Below are positions 29,560-36,612 of a stretch of DNA of 64,000 bases, piece after piece; the first letter of the stretch is position 1; each line of letters opens with the position of its first letter. The notes beneath the pieces are model-generated. The model worked only from the letters and a program-made list of their open reading frames with translations, was not told where the DNA came from and did no database searches. Source of the DNA: Streptomyces paradoxus (lineage in GTDB: Bacteria > Actinomycetota > Actinomycetes > Streptomycetales > Streptomycetaceae). The stretch spans positions 1-64,000 of the forward strand of contig NZ_JACHGV010000010.1 in assembly GCF_014202475.1 (NCBI RefSeq), in the 5' to 3' direction. The translations under genes and the position numbers were made by a program.

Positions 29560-30063
29560 ATGGCGGGGCTGGAGGGTACGGAACAGCCGCGGGGGCACGC
29601 TCATGCGGCCGCGGCGCGCTGGTCGCCGACCGTCGAGGACGAACACGCGCTCAAGGCGCTGGAGCTGTACGGCAACCCGACGGAGGCAGAGGTTCCGCTG
29701 CCGTCCCGCCCCGAGTCCGCCGCCACCGCGAGACGGCTCACCCAGGTCGTGGTCCTGCGCCACTGGGGACTCACCCCCAAGACCACCGAGGACGCGGTCC
29801 TGCTCGTCTCCGAACTGGTCGGCAACGCCGTCCGCCACACCGGCGCCCGCGTCTTCGGACTGCGCCTGCACCGGCGCCGCGGCTGGATCCGCGTCGAGGT
29901 GCGCGACCCCTCCCGGGGACTGCCGTGCCTGATGCCGGTCCAGGAGATGGACATCAGCGGCCGGGGCCTGTTCCTCGTCGACAAGCTGGCCGACCGCTGG
30001 GGGGTCGATCTGCTGCCCCGGGGCAAGACCACCTGGTTCGAGATGCGGGTCGCCGACCGCTGA
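29560..30063 (+). CDS. Anti-sigma-type ATP-binding protein (HATPase_c)
   Basis: A 167-residue protein with a lone GHKL ATPase domain of the SpoIIAB/RsbW class. The N box reads LLVSELVGNAVRHTGARV and the G box ISGRGLFLVDKLADRWGV, with a C-terminal PRGKTTWFEMRV. No sensor, dimerisation or membrane domain is present. Such proteins in Streptomyces often act as anti-sigma factors or partners of DUF397/XRE regulators; which applies here cannot be read from sequence. The ATG at 29560 was chosen for fit to family length; an in-frame start 35 codons upstream is possible. Confidence 0.82.
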   Translation: MAGLEGTEQPRGHAHAAAARWSPTVEDEHALKALELYGNPTEAEVPLPSRPESAATARRLTQVVVLRHWGLTPKTTEDAVLLVSELVGNAVRHTGARVFGLRLHRRRGWIRVEVRDPSRGLPCLMPVQEMDISGRGLFLVDKLADRWGVDLLPRGKTTWFEMRVADR

Positions 30064-30136
30064 CGCGCGCTGCCTCACCCGGTCGCCGGACGGACGAATC
30101 ACAGGTTTCCCCACAAGACGCCCATTAAATGGTGCA

Positions 30137-31315
30137 ATGCACCGCCATCTCGTCAAGAGCGCCCTGGTCACGGGTGCCGTCCTCGCCGTCCTCGCCGCCT
30201 GCGGCACCGGCAGCGGGGAGCGGACCTCCGAGGCACGGGGCACCAAGGCCGCCGTGCCCGCACCGCCCGAGAAGAAGCCCGTGAAGGGCCTGCCCGGCAT
30301 GCCGCCCGTCCTGGACCCCGAGGACGTGTACGCGGCCGACCGCCCCGACAAGCTGTCCCCGGTGGTCAAGGACTTCCCGTCCCGGGTCTACGTCCCCAAC
30401 ACCGAGTCCGACACCGTCTCCGTCATCGATCCGAAGACGTACGAGATCATCGAGACGATCCCCGTCGGCCGGCAGCCCCAGCACGTCGTGCCCTCCTGGG
30501 ACCTGAAGACGCTCTGGGTCAACAACAACCGCGGCCACACCCTCACCCCGATCGACCCGAAAACCGGCAAGGCGGGCAAGCCGGTCGACGTTCACGACCC
30601 CTACAACCTCTACTTCACGCCCCACGGCAGATACGCCGTCGTCATGGCCTCCCTCGACCGCGAGCTCGTCTTCCGCGACCCGCACACCATGGAGATCAAG
30701 AAGACCGTCCCGGTCTCCTGCTACGGCGTCAACCACGCCGACTTCTCCCTCGACGGCCGCTACTTCATCGTCTCCTGCGAGTTCAGCGGCGAGCTCCTCA
30801 AGGTCGACACCGAGAAGATGGAGGTCGTCGGGCAGCAGCGGCTGCCGTTCGAGGGCGCCATGCCGCAGGACGTGAAGATCTCGCCCGACGGCAAGACGTT
30901 CTACATCGCCGACATGATGGCCCACGGCATGTGGGTCCTCGACGGCGACAAGTTCACCGAGCCCACCCTGATGCCCACCGGCAAGGGCTGCCACGGCCTC
31001 TACGTCAGCCGCGACTCCCGCGAGATGTACGTGTCCAACCGCGGCGAGGGAACCGTCTCCGTCTTCGACTTCACCCAGGGCAAGCTGACCAAGAAGTGGA
31101 ACCTGCCCGACGGCGGCAGCCCCGACATGGGCGGCGTCTCCGCCGACGGCAAGGTGCTGTGGCTGTCCGGCCGCTACGACGCCGAGGTGTACGCCATCGA
31201 CACCCGCACCGGCACCCAGCTCGCCCGTATCCCGGTCGGCAGCGGCCCGCACGGCCTCGCGGTCTACCCGCAGCCCGGCCGCTACTCGCTCGGCCATACG
31301 GGCATCTTCCGGTGA
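30137..31315 (+). CDS. YncE-like beta-propeller lipoprotein
   Basis: A 392-residue exported seven-bladed propeller. The lipobox is VLAVLAAC within the first 25 residues. Repeats of the YVTN type are clear: YVPNTESDTVSVIDPKTYEIIETIPVG, WVNNNRGHTLTPIDPKTGK, MYVSNRGEGTVSVFDFTQGK, EVYAIDTRTGTQLARIPVGSGPHGLAVYPQPGRYS. Substrate or ligand unknown; related proteins bind DNA or act in metal or quinohemoprotein contexts. No ribosome site is visible, and TTAAAT at 30125-30130 lies about 7 nt before the ATG, so the mRNA may be leaderless. Confidence 0.87.
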   Translation: MHRHLVKSALVTGAVLAVLAACGTGSGERTSEARGTKAAVPAPPEKKPVKGLPGMPPVLDPEDVYAADRPDKLSPVVKDFPSRVYVPNTESDTVSVIDPKTYEIIETIPVGRQPQHVVPSWDLKTLWVNNNRGHTLTPIDPKTGKAGKPVDVHDPYNLYFTPHGRYAVVMASLDRELVFRDPHTMEIKKTVPVSCYGVNHADFSLDGRYFIVSCEFSGELLKVDTEKMEVVGQQRLPFEGAMPQDVKISPDGKTFYIADMMAHGMWVLDGDKFTEPTLMPTGKGCHGLYVSRDSREMYVSNRGEGTVSVFDFTQGKLTKKWNLPDGGSPDMGGVSADGKVLWLSGRYDAEVYAIDTRTGTQLARIPVGSGPHGLAVYPQPGRYSLGHTGIFR

Positions 31316-31407
31316 CACCCATGTGCCGTCCACCGAAGGCAAGTTGACACGCCCTGATCGGGTGAGGGTCCCGGTCGCGTCACGACGCACCCGCGATCGT
31401 GCCGTGC

Positions 31408-32022
31408 ATGATCACTCTTCGTCCGAGGCGGCGGGCCGCTGCCGCCGCACTCAGCCTCGCCGCCGTCCTCACCACCACGGGCGCCGCACCCGCCGAGACC
31501 CCGGCTGCCGCCGCCGGGGTGGCCGCCCCCGCACCGGCCGCCTGCCCCGTCCAGTTCGACGACAAGGTCAAGGCCGCCGCCGACCGCCGGGTCGACGTCG
31601 GCCGCATCACCCCCGACCCCTCCTGGCGCACCACCTGCGGCACCCTCTACCGCGCCGACGGCCGCGGCCCGTCCGTCGTCTTCGAGGAGGGCTTCCAGCC
31701 CAAGGACGTCGTGAACGGCCAGTACGACCTGGAGAAGTACGTCCTGGTCAACCAGCCGTCCCCGTACGTGTCGACGACGTACGACCACGACCTGTTCAAG
31801 AAGTGGAAATCCGGCTTCAACTACTACGTCGACGCCCCCGGCGGCATCGACGTCAACCGGACCATCGGCGACGCCCACAAATGGGCCGACCAGCAGGAGG
31901 TCGCCTTCCCCGGCGGCATCGCCCGCCAGTACGTCATCGGCGTCTGCCCGGTCGACAAGCAGACCAGGACCGAGATCATGAGCGAGTGCGAGAGCAACCC
32001 GCACTACCGGCCCTGGCACTGA
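31408..32022 (+). CDS. Secreted DNA guanine ADP-ribosyltransferase (ScARP/pierisin family)
   Basis: A 204-residue exported mono-ADP-ribosyltransferase. A signal peptide (about residues 1-30) precedes a compact catalytic domain with the R-S-E signature: Arg82 in LYRADGR, the STT motif at 122-124 in YVSTTYDHD, and the ARTT loop QQEV with Gln162 and Glu164. The QxE form is that of the pierisin family, and these residue numbers coincide with those I recall for S. coelicolor ScARP, which modifies guanine bases. Four Cys probably form disulfides. The ATG at 31408 is preferred over a GTG three codons upstream. Its 3' end overlaps the convergent GNAT gene by 47 bp. Exported toxin or competition factor is the likely role. 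Confidence 0.88.
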   Translation: MITLRPRRRAAAAALSLAAVLTTTGAAPAETPAAAAGVAAPAPAACPVQFDDKVKAAADRRVDVGRITPDPSWRTTCGTLYRADGRGPSVVFEEGFQPKDVVNGQYDLEKYVLVNQPSPYVSTTYDHDLFKKWKSGFNYYVDAPGGIDVNRTIGDAHKWADQQEVAFPGGIARQYVIGVCPVDKQTRTEIMSECESNPHYRPWH

Positions 32023-32650
32023 GCAGCAGCGTCTCCGAGCCCACGGGCCGGTAACCCGCCGCCTGGAACGCCCGCAGACTGCGGGCGTTCCCCGCGGACA
32101 CCTGCGCCCACACCGGAGCGCCCCCGGTCAGCTGCCGCGCCGCCGTCACCAGCCGCCGCCCGACCCCCCGGTGCCGTGCCCCCTCGTCCACCTCGACGGC
32201 GACCTCCCACCGCCCGGCCACCCCACGGCCCAGCACGAGCACCCCGCCGTCCGCCGCCCACACCCGCACACCGTCACGCCGTCTGCGGGCCGACGCCACG
32301 CGCGGATGCCCGGGGTCGTCGATCTCCGTCAGCGCGACCGGCGGCTCCCCGGGCAGCGCGGCACCGGTCAGCAGCACGTCGATCGTGTCGGAGACACGCC
32401 CCGTCCGGTCCATCAGGGCCGTCAGGAAGCGGGCGTTCATCGTGGCCGCGAGCGCGTCGCAGTCGGTCCGGGCGAGGGTGCTGCGCACCCAGTCCGGGTC
32501 CTCGTCGGTGAAGACGACCGAGTGGGCCGTGAAGGCGAGCACCCCCGCGTCCCGGGGTGAGGGCTGGGGCACGATCGTCGTACCGCCGTCCGCCGGCGGG
32601 AAGACGCCCCGCGCCGCCGCGTCGAGTATGTCCCCGAGGCTGTCCGTCAC
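31976..32650 (-). CDS. GNAT N-acetyltransferase
   Basis: A 224-residue protein. The C-terminal half is a GNAT domain with the acetyl-CoA loop EVDEGARHRGVGRRLV and the following AGNARSLRAFQAAGYRPVG. The N-terminal half (SLGDILDAAARGVFPPADG, RDAGVLAFTAHSVVFTDEDP) is conserved-looking but of unknown role. GTG at 32650 has AAGGAGCG upstream and leaves the divergent MerR promoter outside the gene. The acceptor is unknown. It could be a target of the divergent MerR regulator. Confidence 0.83.
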   Translation of the reverse strand: MTDSLGDILDAAARGVFPPADGGTTIVPQPSPRDAGVLAFTAHSVVFTDEDPDWVRSTLARTDCDALAATMNARFLTALMDRTGRVSDTIDVLLTGAALPGEPPVALTEIDDPGHPRVASARRRRDGVRVWAADGGVLVLGRGVAGRWEVAVEVDEGARHRGVGRRLVTAARQLTGGAPVWAQVSAGNARSLRAFQAAGYRPVGSETLLLSARAGSAGCSRTRS

Positions 32651-32661
32651 CGTCGCGCTCC

Positions 32662-32692
32662 TTGAGTCTCCACCCGATGGAGGGTCCAGACT
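32662..32692 (+). promoter_or_regulatory. MerR-type promoter/operator
   Basis: A TTGAGT -35 at 32662-32667 and a CAGACT -10 at 32687-32692 are separated by 19 bp, the overlong spacer typical of MerR-activated promoters. The dyad CTCCA-N5-TGGAG sits in that spacer. The -10 ends 7 nt before the MerR ATG, which predicts a leaderless mRNA. The dyad also faces the divergent GNAT gene. Confidence 0.7.
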
Positions 32693-32699
32693 CGCAGAC

Positions 32700-33614
32700 A
32701 TGATCGACGACGCCAGCGGACTGCTCACCATCGGGGAACTGGCCCGGGTCACCGGACTCACCGTGCGCACCATCCGCTACTGGTCCGACCGGGGCGCCCT
32801 GCCTCCGGTGGGCCGGTCCGCGGGCGGCTACCGCCTCTACGACGCGCCGTCGGTGGCCCGGCTGGAGCTGATCCGCACCCTGCGCGAGCTGGGCCTCGGC
32901 CTGGCCGACGTCCGCCGCGTGCTGTCCGGTGAGACCACCGTCGCGCAGGTCGCGGCTGCACACGTGGTCGCCCTGGACGCGCAGATCCGGTCGCTCAAGG
33001 TGACCCGCGCCGTGCTGTCGACGGTGGCGAAGCGGGGCTCGGACGCGGAGGAGATGACGCTCGTGAACAGACTGGCACGCCTGTCGGCGGCCGAACGGCG
33101 GCGGATCGTGGAGGAGTTCGTGGACGAGGTGTTCCGCGGGCTGGACACCGCGGACCCGGTGATCCGGGAACGCATGCGCGACACCGCCGCCGACCTGCCC
33201 GAGGAGCCCACGCCCGAGCAGGTCGACGCCTGGCTGGAGCTGGCGGAGATGCTCCGGGACCCGGACTTCCGGGCCGAGATGCGCAAGGTGGCCGAGTTCA
33301 ACGCGGCCGACCACGGGCAGGACGCGCCCGCCGGGGCATCCGTGTGGTTCTCCCGGCGGCTCGTGCAGCTGGGAGCCGACGCCGTCGAGCGCGGCGTCGC
33401 CCCCGACTCGCCGGACGCGGCCGAGGTGCTCAGCGGGCTGCTGGGCGACGCCGACCCGGCGACCGTGCTGGCCCGGCTGCGGTCGCACGCCACCCACCGG
33501 GTGGCCCGGTACCGCGAGTTGCTGGCCCTCGTGAAGGGCACCGGGCCCGAGGCCGCGTACCGGGCGGAGTTCGCCTGGGTGGTCGCCGCGCTGGAGGCGC
33601 GCACGGCCGGTTAA
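32700..33614 (+). CDS. MerR-family transcriptional regulator
   Basis: A 304-residue regulator. The MerR winged helix spans residues 9-75 (LLTIGELARVTGLTVRTIRYWSDRGALPP, GGYRLYD). A dimerisation helix (about 80-125) and an unusually long helical C-terminal region of about 180 residues follow, with no Cys-based metal site seen. The ligand is therefore more likely an organic molecule or peptide than a metal; this is inference. A MerR-type dyad overlaps its own promoter, indicating autoregulation, and lies between it and the divergent acetyltransferase gene. Confidence 0.9.
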   Translation: MIDDASGLLTIGELARVTGLTVRTIRYWSDRGALPPVGRSAGGYRLYDAPSVARLELIRTLRELGLGLADVRRVLSGETTVAQVAAAHVVALDAQIRSLKVTRAVLSTVAKRGSDAEEMTLVNRLARLSAAERRRIVEEFVDEVFRGLDTADPVIRERMRDTAADLPEEPTPEQVDAWLELAEMLRDPDFRAEMRKVAEFNAADHGQDAPAGASVWFSRRLVQLGADAVERGVAPDSPDAAEVLSGLLGDADPATVLARLRSHATHRVARYRELLALVKGTGPEAAYRAEFAWVVAALEARTAG

Positions 33615-33673
33615 CCTGACCTGCGTCAGACCTGCGTCATCAGGACGTACAGCACGAGATGAGGGGCGGATCG

Positions 33674-33886
33674 GTGGCGGACATCGAGGAAGCACGCAAG
33701 CAGTTCGAGCGGATCGATACGGACGGTGACGGGTTCATCACCGCTGCCGAGTTCAAGGCCGCCCTGGCCGGGTCGGGTGACTGGAACGTCACCGAGTCGG
33801 TCGCCGAGGTCGTCATCAAGACCCGGGACCTCGACGGCGACAAGCGCCTGAGCTTCGACGAGTTCTGGGCCTACCTCAACAAGTAG
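33674..33886 (+). CDS. Small EF-hand calcium-binding protein
   Basis: A 70-residue calmodulin-like protein with two EF-hands. Loop 1 is DTDGDGFITAAE (about residues 16-27) and loop 2 is DLDGDKRLSFDE (about 53-64), both with the expected Asp/Glu ligands. No signal peptide, so it is cytoplasmic and may act as a calcium buffer or sensor. GTG at 33674 has GAGGGG about 7 nt upstream; an in-frame ATG five codons earlier is the alternative. Confidence 0.9.
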   Translation: MADIEEARKQFERIDTDGDGFITAAEFKAALAGSGDWNVTESVAEVVIKTRDLDGDKRLSFDEFWAYLNK

Positions 33887-33910
33887 CCCGCCCGGGCGCA
33901 GCCGAGCGAA

Positions 33911-33943
33911 GGGGCCCGGTCCGCGATCACCGGACCGGGCCCC
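33911..33943 (+). terminator. Terminator after the EF-hand gene
   Basis: A 13-bp GC-rich stem (33911-33923 with 33931-33943) and 7-nt loop, 24 bp after the stop. Confidence 0.82.
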
Positions 33944-34072
33944 TCGCCATGCCCGGAGCGAAGTGCGCCAGGCCCCTCCCCGGCGGCGGAATAGCCCACC
34001 CGCCCCGCGGGTTGACCGTGGTCACGAGGCTCCACGAGACGCTGTTCAGCTCGGGAAGGGCTAGGCGAGGAC

Positions 34073-34735
34073 ATGAAGATCGGCATCATCGGCGCGGGCA
34101 ACATCGGCGGCAATCTGACCCGGCGGCTCACCGCCCTCGGTCATGACGTGTCCGTCGCCAACTCCCGGGGGCCCGAGACGCTCACGGCCCTCGCGGAGGA
34201 GACCGGCGCGACGCCCGTGACGGTCGGCAAGGCGGCACGGGGCGCCGAGATCGTCGTCGTCACCGTCCCGCTCAAGGCCATCCCGGACCTCCCCTCCGGC
34301 CTGCTCGACGGCGCGGCGGACGGCGTCGCGGTCATCGACACCGGGAACTACTACCCCCGGCAGCGCGACGGCAGGATCACGGGGATCGAGGACGACGGCC
34401 TCACCGAGAGCCGCTGGACGGAACGGCACATCGGCCATCCGGTGATCAAGGCCTTCAACGGCACCTTCGCCCAGGACATCCTGGACCGCCCGCTCCCCGC
34501 CGGCGACCCCGGCCGGATGGCCCTGCCGGTGGCCGGCGACGACGAGACGGCCAAGCGCAAGGTACGGGACCTGATCGACGCGCTCGGCTTCGACACGGTC
34601 GACGCGGGCGGCATCGACGACTCCTGGCGCCAGCAGCCCGGCACCCCGGTCTACGGCCTGCGCGACGGCGCGGAAGCGGTCACGAAGGCCCTGGCGGAGG
34701 CCTCCCCGGAACGCACGCCGGAGTTCAGCGGCTAG
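34073..34735 (+). CDS. F420/NADP oxidoreductase-like protein
   Basis: A 220-residue Rossmann protein of the NADPH-dependent F420 reductase-like superfamily. The N-terminus MKIGIIGAGNIGGNLTRRLTALGHDVSVANSRGPETL is the dinucleotide fold, with NSR suggesting NADP preference. AEIVVVTVPLKAIPDLP and VIKAFNGTFAQDILDRP are also typical. Streptomyces makes F420, but whether F420 is the partner here is not shown. ATG at 34073 is preceded by GGGAAGGGC. It is convergent with the lysozyme gene only 6 bp away. Confidence 0.82.
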   Translation: MKIGIIGAGNIGGNLTRRLTALGHDVSVANSRGPETLTALAEETGATPVTVGKAARGAEIVVVTVPLKAIPDLPSGLLDGAADGVAVIDTGNYYPRQRDGRITGIEDDGLTESRWTERHIGHPVIKAFNGTFAQDILDRPLPAGDPGRMALPVAGDDETAKRKVRDLIDALGFDTVDAGGIDDSWRQQPGTPVYGLRDGAEAVTKALAEASPERTPEFSG

Positions 34736-34741
34736 GCCGGA

Positions 34742-35299
34742 TCAGGCGTCCTCCGCCCACTTCCGCAGCGCCGCCCTGCTCTCGAAGTCGGCCACGTTCT
34801 TGTCCAGCGGGTCGTCGGTGTACTGGTGGAAGCGCCACTTCGCCTTGATGCGGGGCTTGCCCGCCGAGACGTAGTCGGCGATCCACAGGCCGTCGCCCGC
34901 ATAGGACGTCGTGTCGACGTTGAGCCAGAAGTCGCGGTTGGCGTAGAGAATGACCTGGTTGTCGGGCCGCAGATCCTTCAGCTTCCGGATGAACAGGTCC
35001 TTCTCGGCGTTGCTCGCGTGGGTTCCGTTGCTGGTCGTCTCCCAGTCGACGGCGAGGATGTCGCCCGCCCGGTCCGGGGCCTTGCTCACGAAGTACTCGG
35101 CCTGGGCGGTGAGGTTGCCGGGCCACAGGAAGTGGTAGAAGCCGACGACCAGCCCGGCGTCCCGGGCCCGCTTGGTCTGGGCGGCGAGTTTGGGGTTGAC
35201 GTAGGAGCGCCCCTCCGTCGCCTTGACGAAGACGAAGGAGAGGCCGTCGGTGCCGTAGGTGGAGGACTGGTAGGCGCTCACATCGATGCCGCGCAGCAT
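34742..35299 (-). CDS. GH25 lysozyme without a signal peptide
   Basis: A 185-residue glycoside hydrolase family 25 (Chalaropsis-type muramidase) protein. Catalytic-region motifs are present: MLRGIDVSAYQ at the N-terminus, FVFVKATEG, GFYHFLWPGN and ILAVDWETT, with the Asp and Glu used by the family. The enzyme domain begins at the first codon, so there is no classical export signal, and no wall-binding repeat follows. ATG 35299 has AGGGAG upstream, and in-frame sequence further upstream does not encode a signal peptide. The form is endolysin-like, requiring a holin, lysis or another export route. Confidence 0.88.
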   Translation of the reverse strand: MLRGIDVSAYQSSTYGTDGLSFVFVKATEGRSYVNPKLAAQTKRARDAGLVVGFYHFLWPGNLTAQAEYFVSKAPDRAGDILAVDWETTSNGTHASNAEKDLFIRKLKDLRPDNQVILYANRDFWLNVDTTSYAGDGLWIADYVSAGKPRIKAKWRFHQYTDDPLDKNVADFESRAALRKWAEDA

Positions 35300-35382
35300 G
35301 GAGGGCTCCCTGAAGTGCTGTGGGGGAGGGGAGTTGGTGTCCACCACCTTGGCACGGCCTGCCGTGGGATGACGTGTAAACG

Positions 35383-36612
35383 TCAACTTGGGTGAACCAT
35401 GGGACGGGTGTCCGCCGCCGTCGCGGTGATCCGGTCCGCCAGGTCCGCGACGGCCGACAGGAGCCCGGCCGGTGGCAGGGCGAGGTCCAGGGTGTGGGCG
35501 GTGACGGTGATGCCGGAGCGGCGGATGACGTGGTCCGTGGGCCCGTTCTGGGTGGTGGCGGCATACACGAGATGGCCGTGCGGCAGGCCGAGCGCGGTGC
35601 AGTAGCCGAGCAGCTGGCCGAGGTGGTCGGTGGAGGGCGCGGCCCTGTCGAGGAACACGTACTTCGCGTCGACGACGGAGACCGCACGGCCCGCCCGGTA
35701 CAGCACGATGTCCGGCCGCAGCCGCACCCGGCGGGCCACGTCCAGCCGGTGGTGCCCCTCCTGCCCGGCGCAGCGGACGCCCCGGCGGGCCAGGACGTCG
35801 CCGAGCGCCACCGTGAGGAACCGCTCGAAGACGTCCGGAAGGTGGAGCAGGAAGCCCTCCGCCGTGACGGGGCTGCCGCCCTCCGGCTGGACGGAACGGG
35901 CGGACAGCACCAGCTCCGCGAGCCTCAGCACCCGCGCGTAGCGGGAGTTGAGGCGGTTCGGTGTCCAGCGGGGCAGCGGCGCGCCCGGGTGGAGGGGGCG
36001 GACGCCCGTGAGCCGGCCGGCGAGGTGGCGCAGGGCCTGGCGGGTGTGTACGGGCACTCCGGGCAGCCGGGCGGCCAGGTCCAGGGCCGTGAGCAGGATG
36101 CGGTTCTCGGCGATGTCGGGGGTGTGGTCGTCGTAGCGCACGGCGACGGGCAGCGGCAGGCCGACGCGGCGCAGCTGGTCCGCCGTGCGGATCCGGCCGC
36201 GGATCAGGGGCAGGTCCTCCTCGACCGTGCGGTAGCCGTGCAGCACTCCGGTGTCGAGGGTGCGGCGTGCGGCGCGGGCGAGCAGCCCGGCGACCGCGGG
36301 GAGGAGCTCGTCCGACTCGGCCGCGCCGACCGGCTCGGGCCGCCAGGGGTCGTCGGAGGAGTAGGAGAGCAGGAACAGCAGGTCCCGCACGGGGAGTTTG
36401 GGGCGCAGATGGAGCTGGACGGTCCCGCCGGAGGGGGTGCGCAGCCGGACCAGCCCGGCCTTCTGGTTCCCCCGCAGGCGCCAGCGTCCGCCCGCCGCGG
36501 GGGTCAGCCGCACCAGGCCCGGCACGGTGAGCAGCCCGGCGATCTGGTCGCCCGTCAGCTCCCGCACGATGCCGGGGCCGGTCTCCGGAACGGTGAGGAG
36601 GAGGCCGGTCAC
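35383..36612 (-). CDS. McrC-type restriction nuclease subunit
   Basis: A 409-residue McrC homologue, the nuclease/ATPase-stimulating subunit of a modification-dependent (type IV) restriction system. The N-terminal domain has RWRLRGNQKAGLVRL and LHLRPKLPVRDLLFLLSYS. The C-terminal PD-(D/E)XK site is LRPDIVLYRAGRAVSVVDAKYVFLD. GTG at 36612 overlaps the McrB stop (GTGA), so translation is coupled. The start of the conserved region fits this GTG; the open frame continuing upstream through mcrB is an overlap artefact. Confidence 0.9.
   Translation of the reverse strand: MTGLLLTVPETGPGIVRELTGDQIAGLLTVPGLVRLTPAAGGRWRLRGNQKAGLVRLRTPSGGTVQLHLRPKLPVRDLLFLLSYSSDDPWRPEPVGAAESDELLPAVAGLLARAARRTLDTGVLHGYRTVEEDLPLIRGRIRTADQLRRVGLPLPVAVRYDDHTPDIAENRILLTALDLAARLPGVPVHTRQALRHLAGRLTGVRPLHPGAPLPRWTPNRLNSRYARVLRLAELVLSARSVQPEGGSPVTAEGFLLHLPDVFERFLTVALGDVLARRGVRCAGQEGHHRLDVARRVRLRPDIVLYRAGRAVSVVDAKYVFLDRAAPSTDHLGQLLGYCTALGLPHGHLVYAATTQNGPTDHVIRRSGITVTAHTLDLALPPAGLLSAVADLADRITATAADTRPMVHPS

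Noticed and set aside
32651..32701. An upstream ATG start for the GNAT gene at 32701.
   Set aside because: It would place the MerR operator inside the coding region and overlap the MerR ATG; GTG at 32650 has a good ribosome site.
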